Positions 25,961 through 35,467 of a stretch of DNA of 64,000 nucleotides are shown piece after piece. Under the pieces are notes generated by a model. The model did not search any database and had not been told where the DNA came from. It worked only from the letters and a program-made list of their open reading frames with translations. Positions within the stretch are counted from its first letter, which is position 1. Each line of letters opens with the position of its first letter. The stretch spans positions 248,001 to 312,000 of the forward strand of contig NZ_JAALLT010000004.1 in assembly GCF_011059145.1 (NCBI RefSeq), written 5' to 3'. This DNA comes from Halalkalibaculum roseum. GTDB lineage: Bacteria > Bacteroidota > Rhodothermia > Balneolales > Balneolaceae. The position numbers were made by a program, and so were the translations under genes.

Positions 25961-26833
25961 CTATATCCTTATCACCGCCCCCTCCTTGGCAAGTGATATC
26001 ATATCGAAATGAGAGGCGTATTCGAGATGTATTTTCTCATCAAGTTTATATAAAAAAGCATCATCCGAATCAGGATCGTGATGCGTAACAATCATTTTCT
26101 TAACGCCGCTTCTAATTGCAAATTCAACGGCTTCTTCCCATGCCGAGTGGCCCCAACCAACTTTATCTTTATAGCTCTGCCGGTCAAATTGCCCGTCATG
26201 AATCAAGAGGTCGGCATCGGATAAGAACTCCTTGAACTTAGTATAGAAATAGGCATTTGTTTTTTCTGCAATAGGAGTCAGTTCATTATCCGGACAGAAC
26301 ACTATAGTTTTACCGGCGACATAAATTTTATAAATGGCCGTATTGATAGGATGATTGGCAAGCATGTACTCAATTTCATAATGCCCATAATCCTGGCGAT
26401 CTTCTTTTTGAGTGATATACTCAATATTGGCGTCAATCATCTCCAATGTTACCGGAAAGAAAGTTTTCGTCAGGTGACCCGACAAAATCTCTTTACACCC
26501 CCCGTTGGCCTGCGAAGGCATGTGAATATCGAAGTGATTTTCCGGATTGTAGATGGGTTTAAAAAATGGAAAGCCCTGAATATGATCCCAGTGCGGGTGG
26601 GTTATGAATATTCGTCCACGCACCTTGTCCTTGCTCTCCAGAAGGTGGTTGCCAAGGTTCCTGATCCCCGTCCCGCTGTCCATGATGAGCAACTCATCGG
26701 TATCCGGTAAATGAATCTGTAGGCAGGTCGTATTTCCACCGAACTCCATGTTGTCCTTGTTGGCACATGGTGTCGAGCCCCTTACACCCCAGAATCTGAG
26801 GTCCAATTTACTATTTGGAGATGTATTACCCAC
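25961..26833 (-). CDS. MBL-fold metallo-hydrolase
   Basis: This 290-residue protein begins LRFWGVRGSTP and FGGNTTCLQI, typical of the PhnP/cyclic-nucleotide-phosphodiesterase branch of the metallo-beta-lactamase superfamily. Its dinuclear metal motif is HPHWDH (His79, His81, Asp83, His84). Later ligands are probably in LIHDGQFD and VTHHDP. It may hydrolyse a cyclic phosphodiester, but no specific substrate can be assigned. It lies alone, downstream of the DUF349 gene (100-base gap, same strand). Confidence 0.87.
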   Translation of the reverse strand: MGNTSPNSKLDLRFWGVRGSTPCANKDNMEFGGNTTCLQIHLPDTDELLIMDSGTGIRNLGNHLLESKDKVRGRIFITHPHWDHIQGFPFFKPIYNPENHFDIHMPSQANGGCKEILSGHLTKTFFPVTLEMIDANIEYITQKEDRQDYGHYEIEYMLANHPINTAIYKIYVAGKTIVFCPDNELTPIAEKTNAYFYTKFKEFLSDADLLIHDGQFDRQSYKDKVGWGHSAWEEAVEFAIRSGVKKMIVTHHDPDSDDAFLYKLDEKIHLEYASHFDMISLAKEGAVIRI

Positions 26834-26933
26834 GTATGGAATCTGCAGTGATACTTTAAATTAATCCGTAAAAAAAGCCTATTTTCAGAAAAACAAAAAG
26901 GGATGAGGTGAGAATTATAGAATATTAATTATC

Positions 26934-29141
26934 TCAGGCTTCATCTTTGATTTCTTCCATCTCGCGGGTGATGGATTCCAGTTTATCTTGTTTATCCTGC
27001 AGCTTCTCTTCGGCGTTTTCTATTTTTTGTTCAACTTCATCGAGTAGAGAGTTGCCTTTCTTGGAAGGCTTAAAATAGGTTTTCGTTTCCTGAAATTTGA
27101 TCACTTCTTCTTCCAGTTGCCTGACTTCTTTCTGTATCTTTTTATACTCCTTACGCATGCTTTGAATCTTCGATCGGTCGTCGGAGTCAAGATCGGCTTT
27201 GGCCAATTCCTGATCGAATTTATCTCCAGACTTAGCCGCTCTGAAGCGATCGTAAATCACATCACAAGCTTCCCGGTACTGCTTCCAGATCTTGTTCTTC
27301 TTTTTAATGGGCACATATCCGGCGTCTTTAAATTTTGCCTGCAGTTTTTTGGCAATATTGACGGCTTCAATAGGATCTTCATGTTGCCCCAGCGCCTGTA
27401 ACTCTTCCAGTATTTCCTTCTTCTCTTCAAGGTTATCCTTGCGCTCTTCCTTGACCTCCTTAAAATGCTCACGGCGTCGGTCATAGAATACGTCCATCGC
27501 GCCCTTGAACTTTTTCCAGATCTTGTTGGACTTTTTACGGGGTACCGGTCCGACCGCTTTCCACTTGTCCATAAGGCTCTGCATTTTCTTATGACCCTTA
27601 TCCCAATCCGTGGTATCTTTTATGGCCTCCGCTTCCTCTATGAGCTCCAGCTTCTCCCGGTAATGCTGCTCTTCCTGCTCATGAAGCTTGTCTGAATTCT
27701 TGGACTTTCGTTCGTTGAAAGCATCGGTAGCCGCTTTGAAACGGTCCCAGAGTTTGTCTTCCAATCGCTGAGGCAGATTACCCACCTTTTTCCAGCGGCG
27801 GTGAAGCTTATTGATCTTGCGCGCCGCTTTGGCCAGGTCATCCTGCTCAAGTAATGTTTCGGCTTCTTCTATAATATTCTCTTTCTTGTCCCGGAACTTA
27901 TCGACCTTGCTTTGGTGCTTCTTATCAAATTTGTACTTGTTATCGTAGTATAAATCCTGGGCATTTTTGTAACGCTGCCACACTTCGTTGGATTTCTCCT
28001 TTGGCACCCTTCCGATCTTTTTCCACTGCTTGGTAAGATCCTCGAATTGATCATCGATCTTCTTCCAGTCACTTGTAGTTTCATCGATCGAACCGGCCAC
28101 ATTCTCCATCTTATCAAGCACAATCAGCTTGATCATCAGATTATCTTCCTCTTTCTGACGTTTTTCTACAAGACGGTCTACCTTGTGATCGTTGAAGGTT
28201 GAGATGAGACGGTCAAATTTTTCGTCGAGGTCTTCTCCTTCCCCTTTTGGCAGCTGTCCGACGGAACCCCATTTATTTTTCAGGCTACCAACCTTGCCGG
28301 TTGCCGTCCACTGCTCATTTTCTACAATATCTCTTAGCTGACTGAGCAGTTTTTTCTTTCGCTCCAGATTTTCTTTTTTCTGCTCATTTAGCTTTTCGTA
28401 GTGCTCCTGTTTGCGTTTTTCAAACTCTTCAACTTTAGATGTGAATTTGCTGTAGAGTTTGCCAACCTCTTCCGTATCCAGATCAGGACCTTCACCCCAC
28501 TTCCGGGAGAGATTATCAAGCTCCATGGTAACATAGGGCCAGTCATCCTGCTTGATCAGGCTATCGGTTTTTTGGAGGATATCCTTGTAAAATTCGATGG
28601 AATCTTCTGAGGACTCTTCATCCCCATTTCCATCGGTCTCTTCATCTTCTTTGGCAACAGATTCTGTTTTTTCAGCCTCAGAAGATTTGCTTTTACTACT
28701 GTTATCTGCCGTTGTCTCTTCCTTTTTTTCTTCAGCGGTCTCCGTATTTGCTGAGGTATCAGAAGTGGCTTCCTGTTCTTCCTCTTGCGGTGAATCCCCT
28801 CCACTTGTTGTTATATCAAGAGAGTTCAGCCTGTCAAACAATGCATCAAAATCACCGATAGCATCTTTATTTTTGAGCGCATCTTTCAAACTCTCAACTT
28901 CTTCTAACGACGGGCTCTCTTCTGCTACCAGTTGCTCAACCTCCTCTTCTAGCTTTGAAAAGGCTTCTTTTAATTCCTTCAGAGATGATTCCAGCTCACC
29001 TTCTTCAACCTCAGAAAGCTTTCTTTCTGAAAAGTGCAAACTTTCCTTTAGAAACAGTTCGTTTTTTTCGGTTAGAAATGAGTATTCATCCTCATAAATA
29101 TATTGGGATGTCTTATTGCTTTCTTCCATAATTGTATTCAC
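26934..29141 (-). CDS. Large coiled-coil protein with six DUF349 repeats
   Basis: This 735-residue cytoplasmic protein has an acidic, Ser/Glu/Thr-rich region (about 100-180) and then six tandem DUF349 units, recognised by W(K/G)..G..P followed by W..(F/Y)..A.D.(F/Y) (for example QWKKIGRVPKEKSNEVWQRY and KWKAVGPVPRKKSNKIWKKF). The C-terminal 80 residues are another coiled coil. DUF349 proteins are helical and occur in stress- or ribosome-associated contexts; function is not established here. The start could be ATG 29141 or ATG 29129. Codon use matches neighbours. Confidence 0.9.
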   Translation of the reverse strand: MNTIMEESNKTSQYIYEDEYSFLTEKNELFLKESLHFSERKLSEVEEGELESSLKELKEAFSKLEEEVEQLVAEESPSLEEVESLKDALKNKDAIGDFDALFDRLNSLDITTSGGDSPQEEEQEATSDTSANTETAEEKKEETTADNSSKSKSSEAEKTESVAKEDEETDGNGDEESSEDSIEFYKDILQKTDSLIKQDDWPYVTMELDNLSRKWGEGPDLDTEEVGKLYSKFTSKVEEFEKRKQEHYEKLNEQKKENLERKKKLLSQLRDIVENEQWTATGKVGSLKNKWGSVGQLPKGEGEDLDEKFDRLISTFNDHKVDRLVEKRQKEEDNLMIKLIVLDKMENVAGSIDETTSDWKKIDDQFEDLTKQWKKIGRVPKEKSNEVWQRYKNAQDLYYDNKYKFDKKHQSKVDKFRDKKENIIEEAETLLEQDDLAKAARKINKLHRRWKKVGNLPQRLEDKLWDRFKAATDAFNERKSKNSDKLHEQEEQHYREKLELIEEAEAIKDTTDWDKGHKKMQSLMDKWKAVGPVPRKKSNKIWKKFKGAMDVFYDRRREHFKEVKEERKDNLEEKKEILEELQALGQHEDPIEAVNIAKKLQAKFKDAGYVPIKKKNKIWKQYREACDVIYDRFRAAKSGDKFDQELAKADLDSDDRSKIQSMRKEYKKIQKEVRQLEEEVIKFQETKTYFKPSKKGNSLLDEVEQKIENAEEKLQDKQDKLESITREMEEIKDEA

Positions 29142-29277
29142 AAAACCCTCTTTGGGACACTTGGCAATTCAAATTTGCTATGAAACTTTTGCATAGCCAT
29201 TCAGTTTAGCCAAGATAATATTTATACGCAACTTATTACAATGACCGCTTACCATTTTAATATTCATCCAAAAAGAA

Positions 29278-29301
29278 ACGCCGACTGTTTAAAGCCGGCG
29301 T
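29278..29301 (-). terminator. Rho-independent terminator of the mscS gene
   Basis: ACGCCG and CGGCGT pair at 29278-29301, with one mismatch and two more pairs inside. On the minus strand TTTCTTTTTGG follows. It lies 36 bases past the stop of the channel gene. Confidence 0.7.
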
Positions 29302-29336
29302 CTTGCTTTGCACATCAAAAATTTATTCGCGATTAA

Positions 29337-30164
29337 TCAGCTTCCGTTCTGCTGAAATACGTGAACATCGCGTTGTGGATAAGGGATGTTGAGACCTTCC
29401 TCATCATACCGTTCCTTGATCCGCTTGGTGACATCAAACTTAAGGCCCCAGTAATTTTCCTTGGCAGTCCACGGTCTGACGATAATATTAACCGAACTGT
29501 CAGCCAGCTCAGAAACAGCAATTTGCGGTTCGGGATCCTTCAGTACACGTTCATCAGCTTCCAGTACTTCACGTGCAATCTGCATCGCTTTGTCCATATC
29601 ATCATCATATCCGAAACCAAATACCATATCCACACGCCGGGTGTCGTTCTTGGCGTAGTTCATAATTTTGGTACCCCAAATATCGGAGTTGGGAATATAC
29701 ATAGCGATATTATCGAAGGTGTGCATCTTGGTTAGAACCAACCCGATTTCATCAATCACTCCTGAAGTCCCTGCTACTTCCACAGCATCACCTATTTTAA
29801 AAGGTCGCATTATCAATAACATGATTCCGGCGGCGATATCAGAGAGCGTACCCTGCCAGGCCAAACCTATAGCCAAACCTGCAGCACCTACTACGGCCAG
29901 CATACTGGCGGTTTGAACACCAAACTGCTGCAAGACAGCAATAATGACCACAACCATTACGACTACCTTGGCCGTCTTGGCAAAAATGGTTGTCAGCGTC
30001 TCATCCAGCTTTTCTGATTTTCGTCCTGCTTTTTTAATTCTTTTTTGTATCCAATTGGCCACAATCCATCCAACAAATAAAATAATGATGGCCCCTACCA
30101 GATCCAGCCCATATGTGATGATGAATGGCATGATCGTTTCCTGGATATTATTGAAATCTTCCAT
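29337..30164 (-). CDS. mscS: Small-conductance mechanosensitive channel MscS
   Basis: This 275-residue protein has three membrane helices (about 12-35, 65-85 and 90-115), with the pore-lining third helix VVGAAGLAIGLAWQGTLSDI and the MscS beta-domain signature RPFKIGDAVEVAGTSGVIDEIG. It opens on membrane tension and releases solutes on hypo-osmotic shock. The length is that of minimal E. coli-type MscS. It follows the Kv-like channel gene on the same strand by 66 bases. Confidence 0.95.
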   Translation of the reverse strand: MEDFNNIQETIMPFIITYGLDLVGAIIILFVGWIVANWIQKRIKKAGRKSEKLDETLTTIFAKTAKVVVMVVVIIAVLQQFGVQTASMLAVVGAAGLAIGLAWQGTLSDIAAGIMLLIMRPFKIGDAVEVAGTSGVIDEIGLVLTKMHTFDNIAMYIPNSDIWGTKIMNYAKNDTRRVDMVFGFGYDDDMDKAMQIAREVLEADERVLKDPEPQIAVSELADSSVNIIVRPWTAKENYWGLKFDVTKRIKERYDEEGLNIPYPQRDVHVFQQNGS

Positions 30165-30230
30165 ATGGCTAACCCCTCTTTTTGTTTTTTATTTACGTGC
30201 TATAAAATTAGAAGATTATAAGGCAGAATA

Positions 30231-31052
30231 TTATTCTTTCAAAAGCTTTGATCCACACTGATTGCAATAGAGGGCATCAACATCATGATTCTCTTTGCCA
30301 CAGGAAGGACACATCGGTGAAATCAGCTGACTTTTTAGGGTATTGGACATCTCATAGCTGACGATTCCGGTCGGTACGGCAATGATCCCGTAGCCCAATA
30401 TCATGATAAGCGATGCCAATGCCTGCCCAAGACTTGTTTGGGGCGCAATGTCTCCAAATCCGACAGTGGTCAGTGTTACAATGGCCCAGTAGATGCTTCT
30501 CGGTATGCTCGTAAAACCATTTTCGGCCCCTTCAACTACATACAAGAGTGATCCTGCTATGACCACCAATGTCATCACAGCAAATAGAAATACGAATATT
30601 TTTCGGCGGCTTGCTTTCAGTGCTTCTTTTAAGAAATTGGCCTCGTTGATATACTGTACCAATTTAAGCACCCTAAAGATGCGAAGGATGCGCAGACTTC
30701 TTATAACCAACAAGTATCGACTGGCCGGTAAGAATAAACCGATGTAGGTAGGTATGATGGCAAGGAAGTCAACAATCCCGAAAAAACTGAAGATATAGCC
30801 GCGTTTGTTATCCACGCAGGCAATACGCAATACATATTCAATAGTAAATAAGATCGTAAAGAACCATTCTACGATATAAAGGTGACTGCCGTAATCCTGC
30901 CTGATGGATTGGACGCTGTCAAGCATAACTGCCAGAACACTCAAAATAATACTTGCGATAAGTACTACATCAAATAATTTACCGGCGGGAGTATCCGCTT
31001 CAAATATTATGGTATAAAGCTTCCTTCGCCATCCCTCCTCAGGTTTCTTCAT
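30231..31052 (-). CDS. Voltage-gated-type potassium channel with C-terminal zinc ribbon
   Basis: This 273-residue protein has the six-helix ion-transport fold: S1 near 27-45, S4 with regularly spaced arginines (VIRSLRILRIFRVLK, 116-130), the pore helix and selectivity filter TTVGFGD (195-201), then S6. After residue 240 a four-cysteine zinc ribbon follows (CPSC at 248-251 and CNQC at 263-266), an unusual addition. It should pass potassium and respond to voltage. It is upstream of mscS on the same strand; together they suggest osmotic or turgor control, which is inference. Confidence 0.92.
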   Translation of the reverse strand: MKKPEEGWRRKLYTIIFEADTPAGKLFDVVLIASIILSVLAVMLDSVQSIRQDYGSHLYIVEWFFTILFTIEYVLRIACVDNKRGYIFSFFGIVDFLAIIPTYIGLFLPASRYLLVIRSLRILRIFRVLKLVQYINEANFLKEALKASRRKIFVFLFAVMTLVVIAGSLLYVVEGAENGFTSIPRSIYWAIVTLTTVGFGDIAPQTSLGQALASLIMILGYGIIAVPTGIVSYEMSNTLKSQLISPMCPSCGKENHDVDALYCNQCGSKLLKE

Positions 31053-31110
31053 AGTTTGATATCAGAATTCATAAAGTAATTGCCTCAAACAATTTTGTAG
31101 TAAAATAAAA

Positions 31111-31136
31111 AAAGGCGACACAACTGTGCCGCCTTT
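31111..31136 (-). terminator. Rho-independent terminator of the coiled-coil gene
   Basis: AAAGGCG pairs with CGCCTTT at 31111-31136, with one mismatch and a CACA/TGTG inner stem. On the minus strand TTTTTTTATTTTAC follows. Confidence 0.82.
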
Positions 31137-31156
31137 CTCAAAAGATCGATTACTGA

Positions 31157-31450
31157 CTATTTCTCCTGCAAAATAGAGCGGATGTCAGAGAACCCTTTTT
31201 TAACGTCTGACCAGAGATCTTCGGCATCGTCTTTAATTTTTTCAAATGCCTCATCTCCGGATTCTTTAATTTTGTCAAGCTTTACTCTAAGTGTAGCTCT
31301 TTTTGCTTTGAGCTCATCAATACGCTTGTTGATGCGTGTCTTTGCTTCCTGTGACTGCTTTTCAGCTTTTTTCTGAAGCTCATCAAGCTGACTGTTCCAT
31401 TCTTTTAATTGTGATTCCAGTTTTTCAATATACTCTTCTCTGCTAGCCAT
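31157..31450 (-). CDS. Small cytoplasmic coiled-coil protein, unknown function
   Basis: This 97-residue protein is charged and helical (LESQLKEWNSQLDELQKKAEKQ, INKRIDELKAKRATLRVKLDKIKESG) without signal peptide or membrane segment. It resembles small coiled-coil proteins annotated only as hypothetical. It lies 94 bases downstream of dps on the same strand and has its own terminator, so a stress-linked transcript is possible but unproven. Confidence 0.75.
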   Translation of the reverse strand: MASREEYIEKLESQLKEWNSQLDELQKKAEKQSQEAKTRINKRIDELKAKRATLRVKLDKIKESGDEAFEKIKDDAEDLWSDVKKGFSDIRSILQEK

Positions 31451-31544
31451 AATACTTGCGAGTTAAATTAGTATTGTTGAATAATCTTGAGCTAATAGGA
31501 TCTACTTTCGTAGTTGTTTCCTACTTTAAATGGTTTCGAATAAC

Positions 31545-32042
31545 TTATTCAAGATGACTTCTTAGCATCCAGGCGGTTTTGGAATGTACATGCAGGCGCT
31601 GGGTGAGAAGGTCGATTGTTGCTTCATCATCTGCTTCTTTAGCCGGATCCAGAGCTTTCCGAGCTGTTCGCAGAACTTGCTCGTTAGCGACAGCCAGTCT
31701 GCGCACCATTTCCATAGCTTTTGGCTTCTCGGTATCTTCTTCAATGGATGTTAACTGGTGGAACTCCTTGAAAGAACCAGGTGCCTTGTGGCCCAGTGCA
31801 CGTATGCGCTCAGCAATTTCATCAATAGCATCAGCCAGTTCGGTATACTGTTCTTCGAACTGCTCATGCAGGGAGTGGAAATGCTCACCGGTAACATTCC
31901 AGTGAAAGTTATGTGTCTTCAGATACAGCATATAAGAATCAGCCAGTACCTTTGACAACTCATCCGCAATTTTTTTTCTATGCGTTTCGCTAATACCAAT
32001 ATTAATTTCTAAATCCATCACCGAATCTGTTGCGGTTGCCAT
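31545..32042 (-). CDS. dps: Dps family DNA-binding ferritin
   Basis: This 165-residue protein has the Dps four-helix bundle. The inter-subunit ferroxidase ligands are visible in the first helix (HNFHWNVTGEHFHSLHEQF) and the second (EELADAIDEIAERIRALG-like region). It oxidises ferrous iron with hydrogen peroxide, stores iron in a dodecamer and may coat DNA in stationary or oxidative stress. Length is normal. The coiled-coil protein gene follows on the same strand. Confidence 0.96.
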   Translation of the reverse strand: MATATDSVMDLEINIGISETHRKKIADELSKVLADSYMLYLKTHNFHWNVTGEHFHSLHEQFEEQYTELADAIDEIAERIRALGHKAPGSFKEFHQLTSIEEDTEKPKAMEMVRRLAVANEQVLRTARKALDPAKEADDEATIDLLTQRLHVHSKTAWMLRSHLE

Positions 32043-32267
32043 AATGTTACCTCCGCTTTACTTGATTAATAATATTATTGTTCTACATCGCACTTTCGCC
32101 GGTATTTCTCCGACAGCTGTGTCGCTAGTTCACAAAAGAATCTCTTTATTTCTTCTATAATCATAAATCTGTTTATGTAATGTTCACACACAATTACATG
32201 TTAGCAGCTGAAAACATTCCTATATCTGTATAGAAAGATCTTATTGGAAATATAGACAGGGCAAACC

Positions 32268-32996
32268 CTACAAAGACCGCATGTCTCTCTCCCACCGATA
32301 ATGGTCCACCAAGCGCAGCATATCGGCAGGCAGATCGGCGGTAAATTCAATTTCCTTGCCTGTGGCAGGATGTGTTATCGAAATCTTCCAGGCGTGAAGA
32401 GCCTGTCTTTTTATCAAGTTCTCTTTTTTCTCTTCAGGGGCATAATGCCTGTCACCTACCAGGCTGTGGCCGATAGCATTAAACTGTACCCTTATTTGGT
32501 TCTTTAATCCGGTGTCGAGATTGACCTGTACCAGGCTGGTAGAAAGAAATCGCTCCAATACTTTATAAGTCAGGCGCGCCGGCGTAGCATCAGGATCATC
32601 TTCATCAACTACGATATTTCTGAATCCCTCTTTTACCAGCTTGAGATAATGATTCAATTCACCGGAATCCGTCGACATGAGACCCCTGATAATGGCAAGA
32701 TAAGATCGTTTGGGAAGGTGATTCTTGAATTGATAAAATAGATGATCATAGGCTTCTCCAGTTTTTGCAAATACCATAAGTCCGCTGGTGTAGCGGTCTA
32801 TACGATGAGCGGTATTTGCATCGGTGTAGGCAGAATCCCGGAAACGCTCTTTCACAAGGTCCAGCATATTCATCACGCTGCTGTTCGGTATCGGTACCGC
32901 CAGCATGCCGGCCGGTTTGTCAATTACGAAGAGTTCATCGTCTTCATAGACAACAGAGAACCCGTATTCATCCTTTGCAGCCATATGAAACCGCAA
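32268..32996 (-). CDS. RluA-family pseudouridine synthase
   Basis: This 242-residue protein has the RluA/RsuA-type catalytic motif in the form HRIDRYTSGLMVFAK, with the nucleophilic aspartate Asp67 (usually HRLD), and LKNQIRVQF near the C-terminus. It lacks an S4 domain. It converts uridine to pseudouridine in rRNA or tRNA; the exact site cannot be predicted. The upstream gene at 33034 is on the same strand with a 37-base gap. Confidence 0.9.
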   Translation of the reverse strand: MRFHMAAKDEYGFSVVYEDDELFVIDKPAGMLAVPIPNSSVMNMLDLVKERFRDSAYTDANTAHRIDRYTSGLMVFAKTGEAYDHLFYQFKNHLPKRSYLAIIRGLMSTDSGELNHYLKLVKEGFRNIVVDEDDPDATPARLTYKVLERFLSTSLVQVNLDTGLKNQIRVQFNAIGHSLVGDRHYAPEEKKENLIKRQALHAWKISITHPATGKEIEFTADLPADMLRLVDHYRWERDMRSL

Positions 32997-33033
32997 GAAG
33001 GTAAGTTAGAGGGTCAAAAATTGTAAAGATGTG

Positions 33034-33384
33034 CTATGCTTCTATATCGTGTACTTCCTTAAGGATAGCTTTAGCATTGGCATCCTTATCCTGCATAACC
33101 CTGTGTTGCAGGTTCGTAATTATTTCTTGCTGAGCTTTTTCAAAAGCTTCTTCTTTGGCCTCTTTTTCAGTACCTGTTCTGATAAGATCGTAGATATCAT
33201 CAGCCCTGACGATGCTGTAAAGCTTGTCATCGTTAAACGCATGAGATCGCAGCTCTTCGTACTCCTGAAATAACCGTGGAAAATCTTCACTGTCATCCGC
33301 TTTGGAAATAATTTCTACATCTCCCGGACCTTCTGCACTTAATGGGGTTTTACACAGGTAGAAAAAGTTATGCTTGTAATTCAT
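33034..33384 (-). CDS. Hypothetical protein, unknown
   Basis: This 116-residue protein has no recognised domain, signal peptide or membrane segment. It starts with NYKHNFFYLCKTPL, has an acidic middle (SKADDSEDFPRLFQEYEELRS) and a helical charged end (EKEAKEEAFEKAQQEIITNL). It lies 37 bases upstream of the pseudouridine synthase gene on the same strand, so the two may be cotranscribed. Coding status is supported by neighbours and composition only. Confidence 0.6.
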   Translation of the reverse strand: MNYKHNFFYLCKTPLSAEGPGDVEIISKADDSEDFPRLFQEYEELRSHAFNDDKLYSIVRADDIYDLIRTGTEKEAKEEAFEKAQQEIITNLQHRVMQDKDANAKAILKEVHDIEA

Positions 33385-33722
33385 AGACCAAACTTATTCG
33401 ATTATTTGAATAATTTACGTTAACGATGTAATGTACATAAAATTTGAAAGATCTTCTTAATGCTAATTGCAATCTTTTCGGGAGTTACCAACCTGATCTG
33501 CAGGTAAGATCTTTTGGCAAACAACTATTTTATTTCAATTTCCTTGTTCGGTCAAATTGGTATCCGGTATTTTAACTGCAGACGGATAACAAATGAATAT
33601 CATTTTTGGATAATGGTCATTTTAAATTTATCGACTGAAAAAAGTGTTGCCTATTGAAAATGCAGATTTTAGAAACTCGTAACTATTTTTATCCCAATAT
33701 TTTGGCCATTTTAACGTGAAGT
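33385..33722. other. Gene-free intergenic region between divergent genes
   Basis: This 338-base AT-rich spacer between the divergent hypothetical gene and the SulP gene holds no credible open frame and no recognised riboswitch. AACTATTTTTA lies about 35 bases upstream of the SulP start and is a weak promoter-like candidate. Confidence 0.5.
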
Positions 33723-35456
33723 ATGGAAGACTGGCTGAAAAAAACATTTAAAATTACCGACTGGATTTCTGAATATGACGGAATCCAGTTTTCCGGTGAT
33801 CTTAAATCCGGCTTAACTACAGGCATGATGCTTATTCCCCAGGGAATGGCCTATGCGGTCATTGCGGGTATGCCACCGATTTACGGTCTGTATGCCGGTG
33901 TGATTCCCTTGTTGATGTACCCTCTCTTCGGCACTTCTAAGCAGCTTTCGGTGGGTCCGGTGGCCGTTGACATGCTGATCGTTGCTGCAGGTGTCAGTTT
34001 GATAAGCAATCCTGCTAATTCTGATTTTGTAGGACTGGTCATCCTGCTGACCATGATGACCGGGATATTGCAATTGCTCATGGGATCATTCAGGCTGGGG
34101 GCACTGTTCAATTTTTTCTCTCGGCCGGTGATCGCAGGCTTTACAATGGCGGCTCCCATTATCATTGCTTTCACCCAACTGCATAACCTACTGGGTATTC
34201 GCCTGCCTGACACTCAATTTATATTAGTGATAGCAGATGAGGTTATCAGACAGATCGACCAGATTGATATACCAACCTTCATATGGGGCGCTTCTGCCAT
34301 TGCGGTTCTCTGGACCCTCAACCATCTGCTTCCAAGGCTGCCTGCGTCTGTTATTGTTTTAACCCTGGGCACATTAATAGCCTGGCTGGTTGATTTGGAA
34401 GAACAGAGTGTAGAAATTGTAGGCACCATACCCGAAGGTTTGCCTCCCATATCTATTCCCCAGCTGAGTTTCGAGAATATGCGAAGGCTGTTACCCACAG
34501 CTTTAACCCTCGCCCTCGTTCAGTTTATGAGTGTGGCCTCGCTGGGTAAAGCCTTTGCCAAAAGAAATAACTATCTAGTCGACTCCAATCATGAGCTGGT
34601 AGCCATTGGGGCATCCAATTTTATGGGAAGCTTATTCAGTTCTCTTCCGGTATCCGGCAGCTTTTCACGTTCTGCTGCTGCCGAACAAGCCGGGGCAAAG
34701 TCCCCGATGTCGAACGTAATCACTTCGGGTGTAGTGGTACTCACCCTGCTTTTCCTTACTCCCTTTTTCTACTTTCTGCCCATGCCTATCCTGGCTGCCA
34801 TTATTATTGTGTCGGTGTTTGGACTGATAGATATCAAGGAGATAAAATTTTTATACAAGACTAAAAAGAGCGAGGGCGTCATTGCGACCTTCACGTTCTT
34901 TTGCACGCTTCTCATCGGTATACAGGAAGGCATTTTATTAGGTGTCGGGGCCTCCATGCTCACCATGTTGTTTAAGTACAGCAAACCCGCCGTTGCTGAA
35001 CTCGGTGTAATACCCGGCACACGGCTATTCAAGAACCTGGATAGAAACCCCAAAGCCAAACGAATTGACGGCGTGCTCATCTTGCGGGTTGACGCCTCCT
35101 TTTCCTTCATCAACGCGGAATTCTTCCGGGACTTTATACTGGAGAAGAGCGAGCACCAGGACAAGAACACTCATTTTGTAATCATTGACGGAAGCAGTAT
35201 AAACATGCTTGACACCACAGCCACCGATTCGCTGAAATCCATCATCAAGACCCTCAGAGGATGGGACATGGAGTTATACATCAGTGGTTTGAAGGGACCC
35301 GTCAGGGATGTAATCGAGAAATCGGGACTTAAAGAATTCCTGGGCCCCGACCACTATTGTGAAGATCCGCACGAAGCCGTTGAGCAGGTACTCGAAAAGA
35401 TGGACCGAAGGGATGGCGGAAATCGCAGCAGAAAATACTATGAGATCAGCAACTGA
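33723..35456 (+). CDS. SulP family anion transporter with STAS domain
   Basis: This 577-residue membrane protein has the SulP N-terminal signature (GLTTGMMLIPQGMAYAVIAGMPPIYGLYAGVIPLL), about 12 or more membrane helices to residue 420, and a cytoplasmic STAS domain (about 450-560) with IDGSSINMLDTTATDSL. SulP proteins carry sulfate, bicarbonate or other anions, often with sodium or protons. No carbonic anhydrase gene is adjacent, so the substrate is open. The gene ends convergent with sixA, 11 bases apart. Confidence 0.93.
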   Translation: MEDWLKKTFKITDWISEYDGIQFSGDLKSGLTTGMMLIPQGMAYAVIAGMPPIYGLYAGVIPLLMYPLFGTSKQLSVGPVAVDMLIVAAGVSLISNPANSDFVGLVILLTMMTGILQLLMGSFRLGALFNFFSRPVIAGFTMAAPIIIAFTQLHNLLGIRLPDTQFILVIADEVIRQIDQIDIPTFIWGASAIAVLWTLNHLLPRLPASVIVLTLGTLIAWLVDLEEQSVEIVGTIPEGLPPISIPQLSFENMRRLLPTALTLALVQFMSVASLGKAFAKRNNYLVDSNHELVAIGASNFMGSLFSSLPVSGSFSRSAAAEQAGAKSPMSNVITSGVVVLTLLFLTPFFYFLPMPILAAIIIVSVFGLIDIKEIKFLYKTKKSEGVIATFTFFCTLLIGIQEGILLGVGASMLTMLFKYSKPAVAELGVIPGTRLFKNLDRNPKAKRIDGVLILRVDASFSFINAEFFRDFILEKSEHQDKNTHFVIIDGSSINMLDTTATDSLKSIIKTLRGWDMELYISGLKGPVRDVIEKSGLKEFLGPDHYCEDPHEAVEQVLEKMDRRDGGNRSRKYYEISN

Positions 35457-35467
35457 CTCTATTTGTC

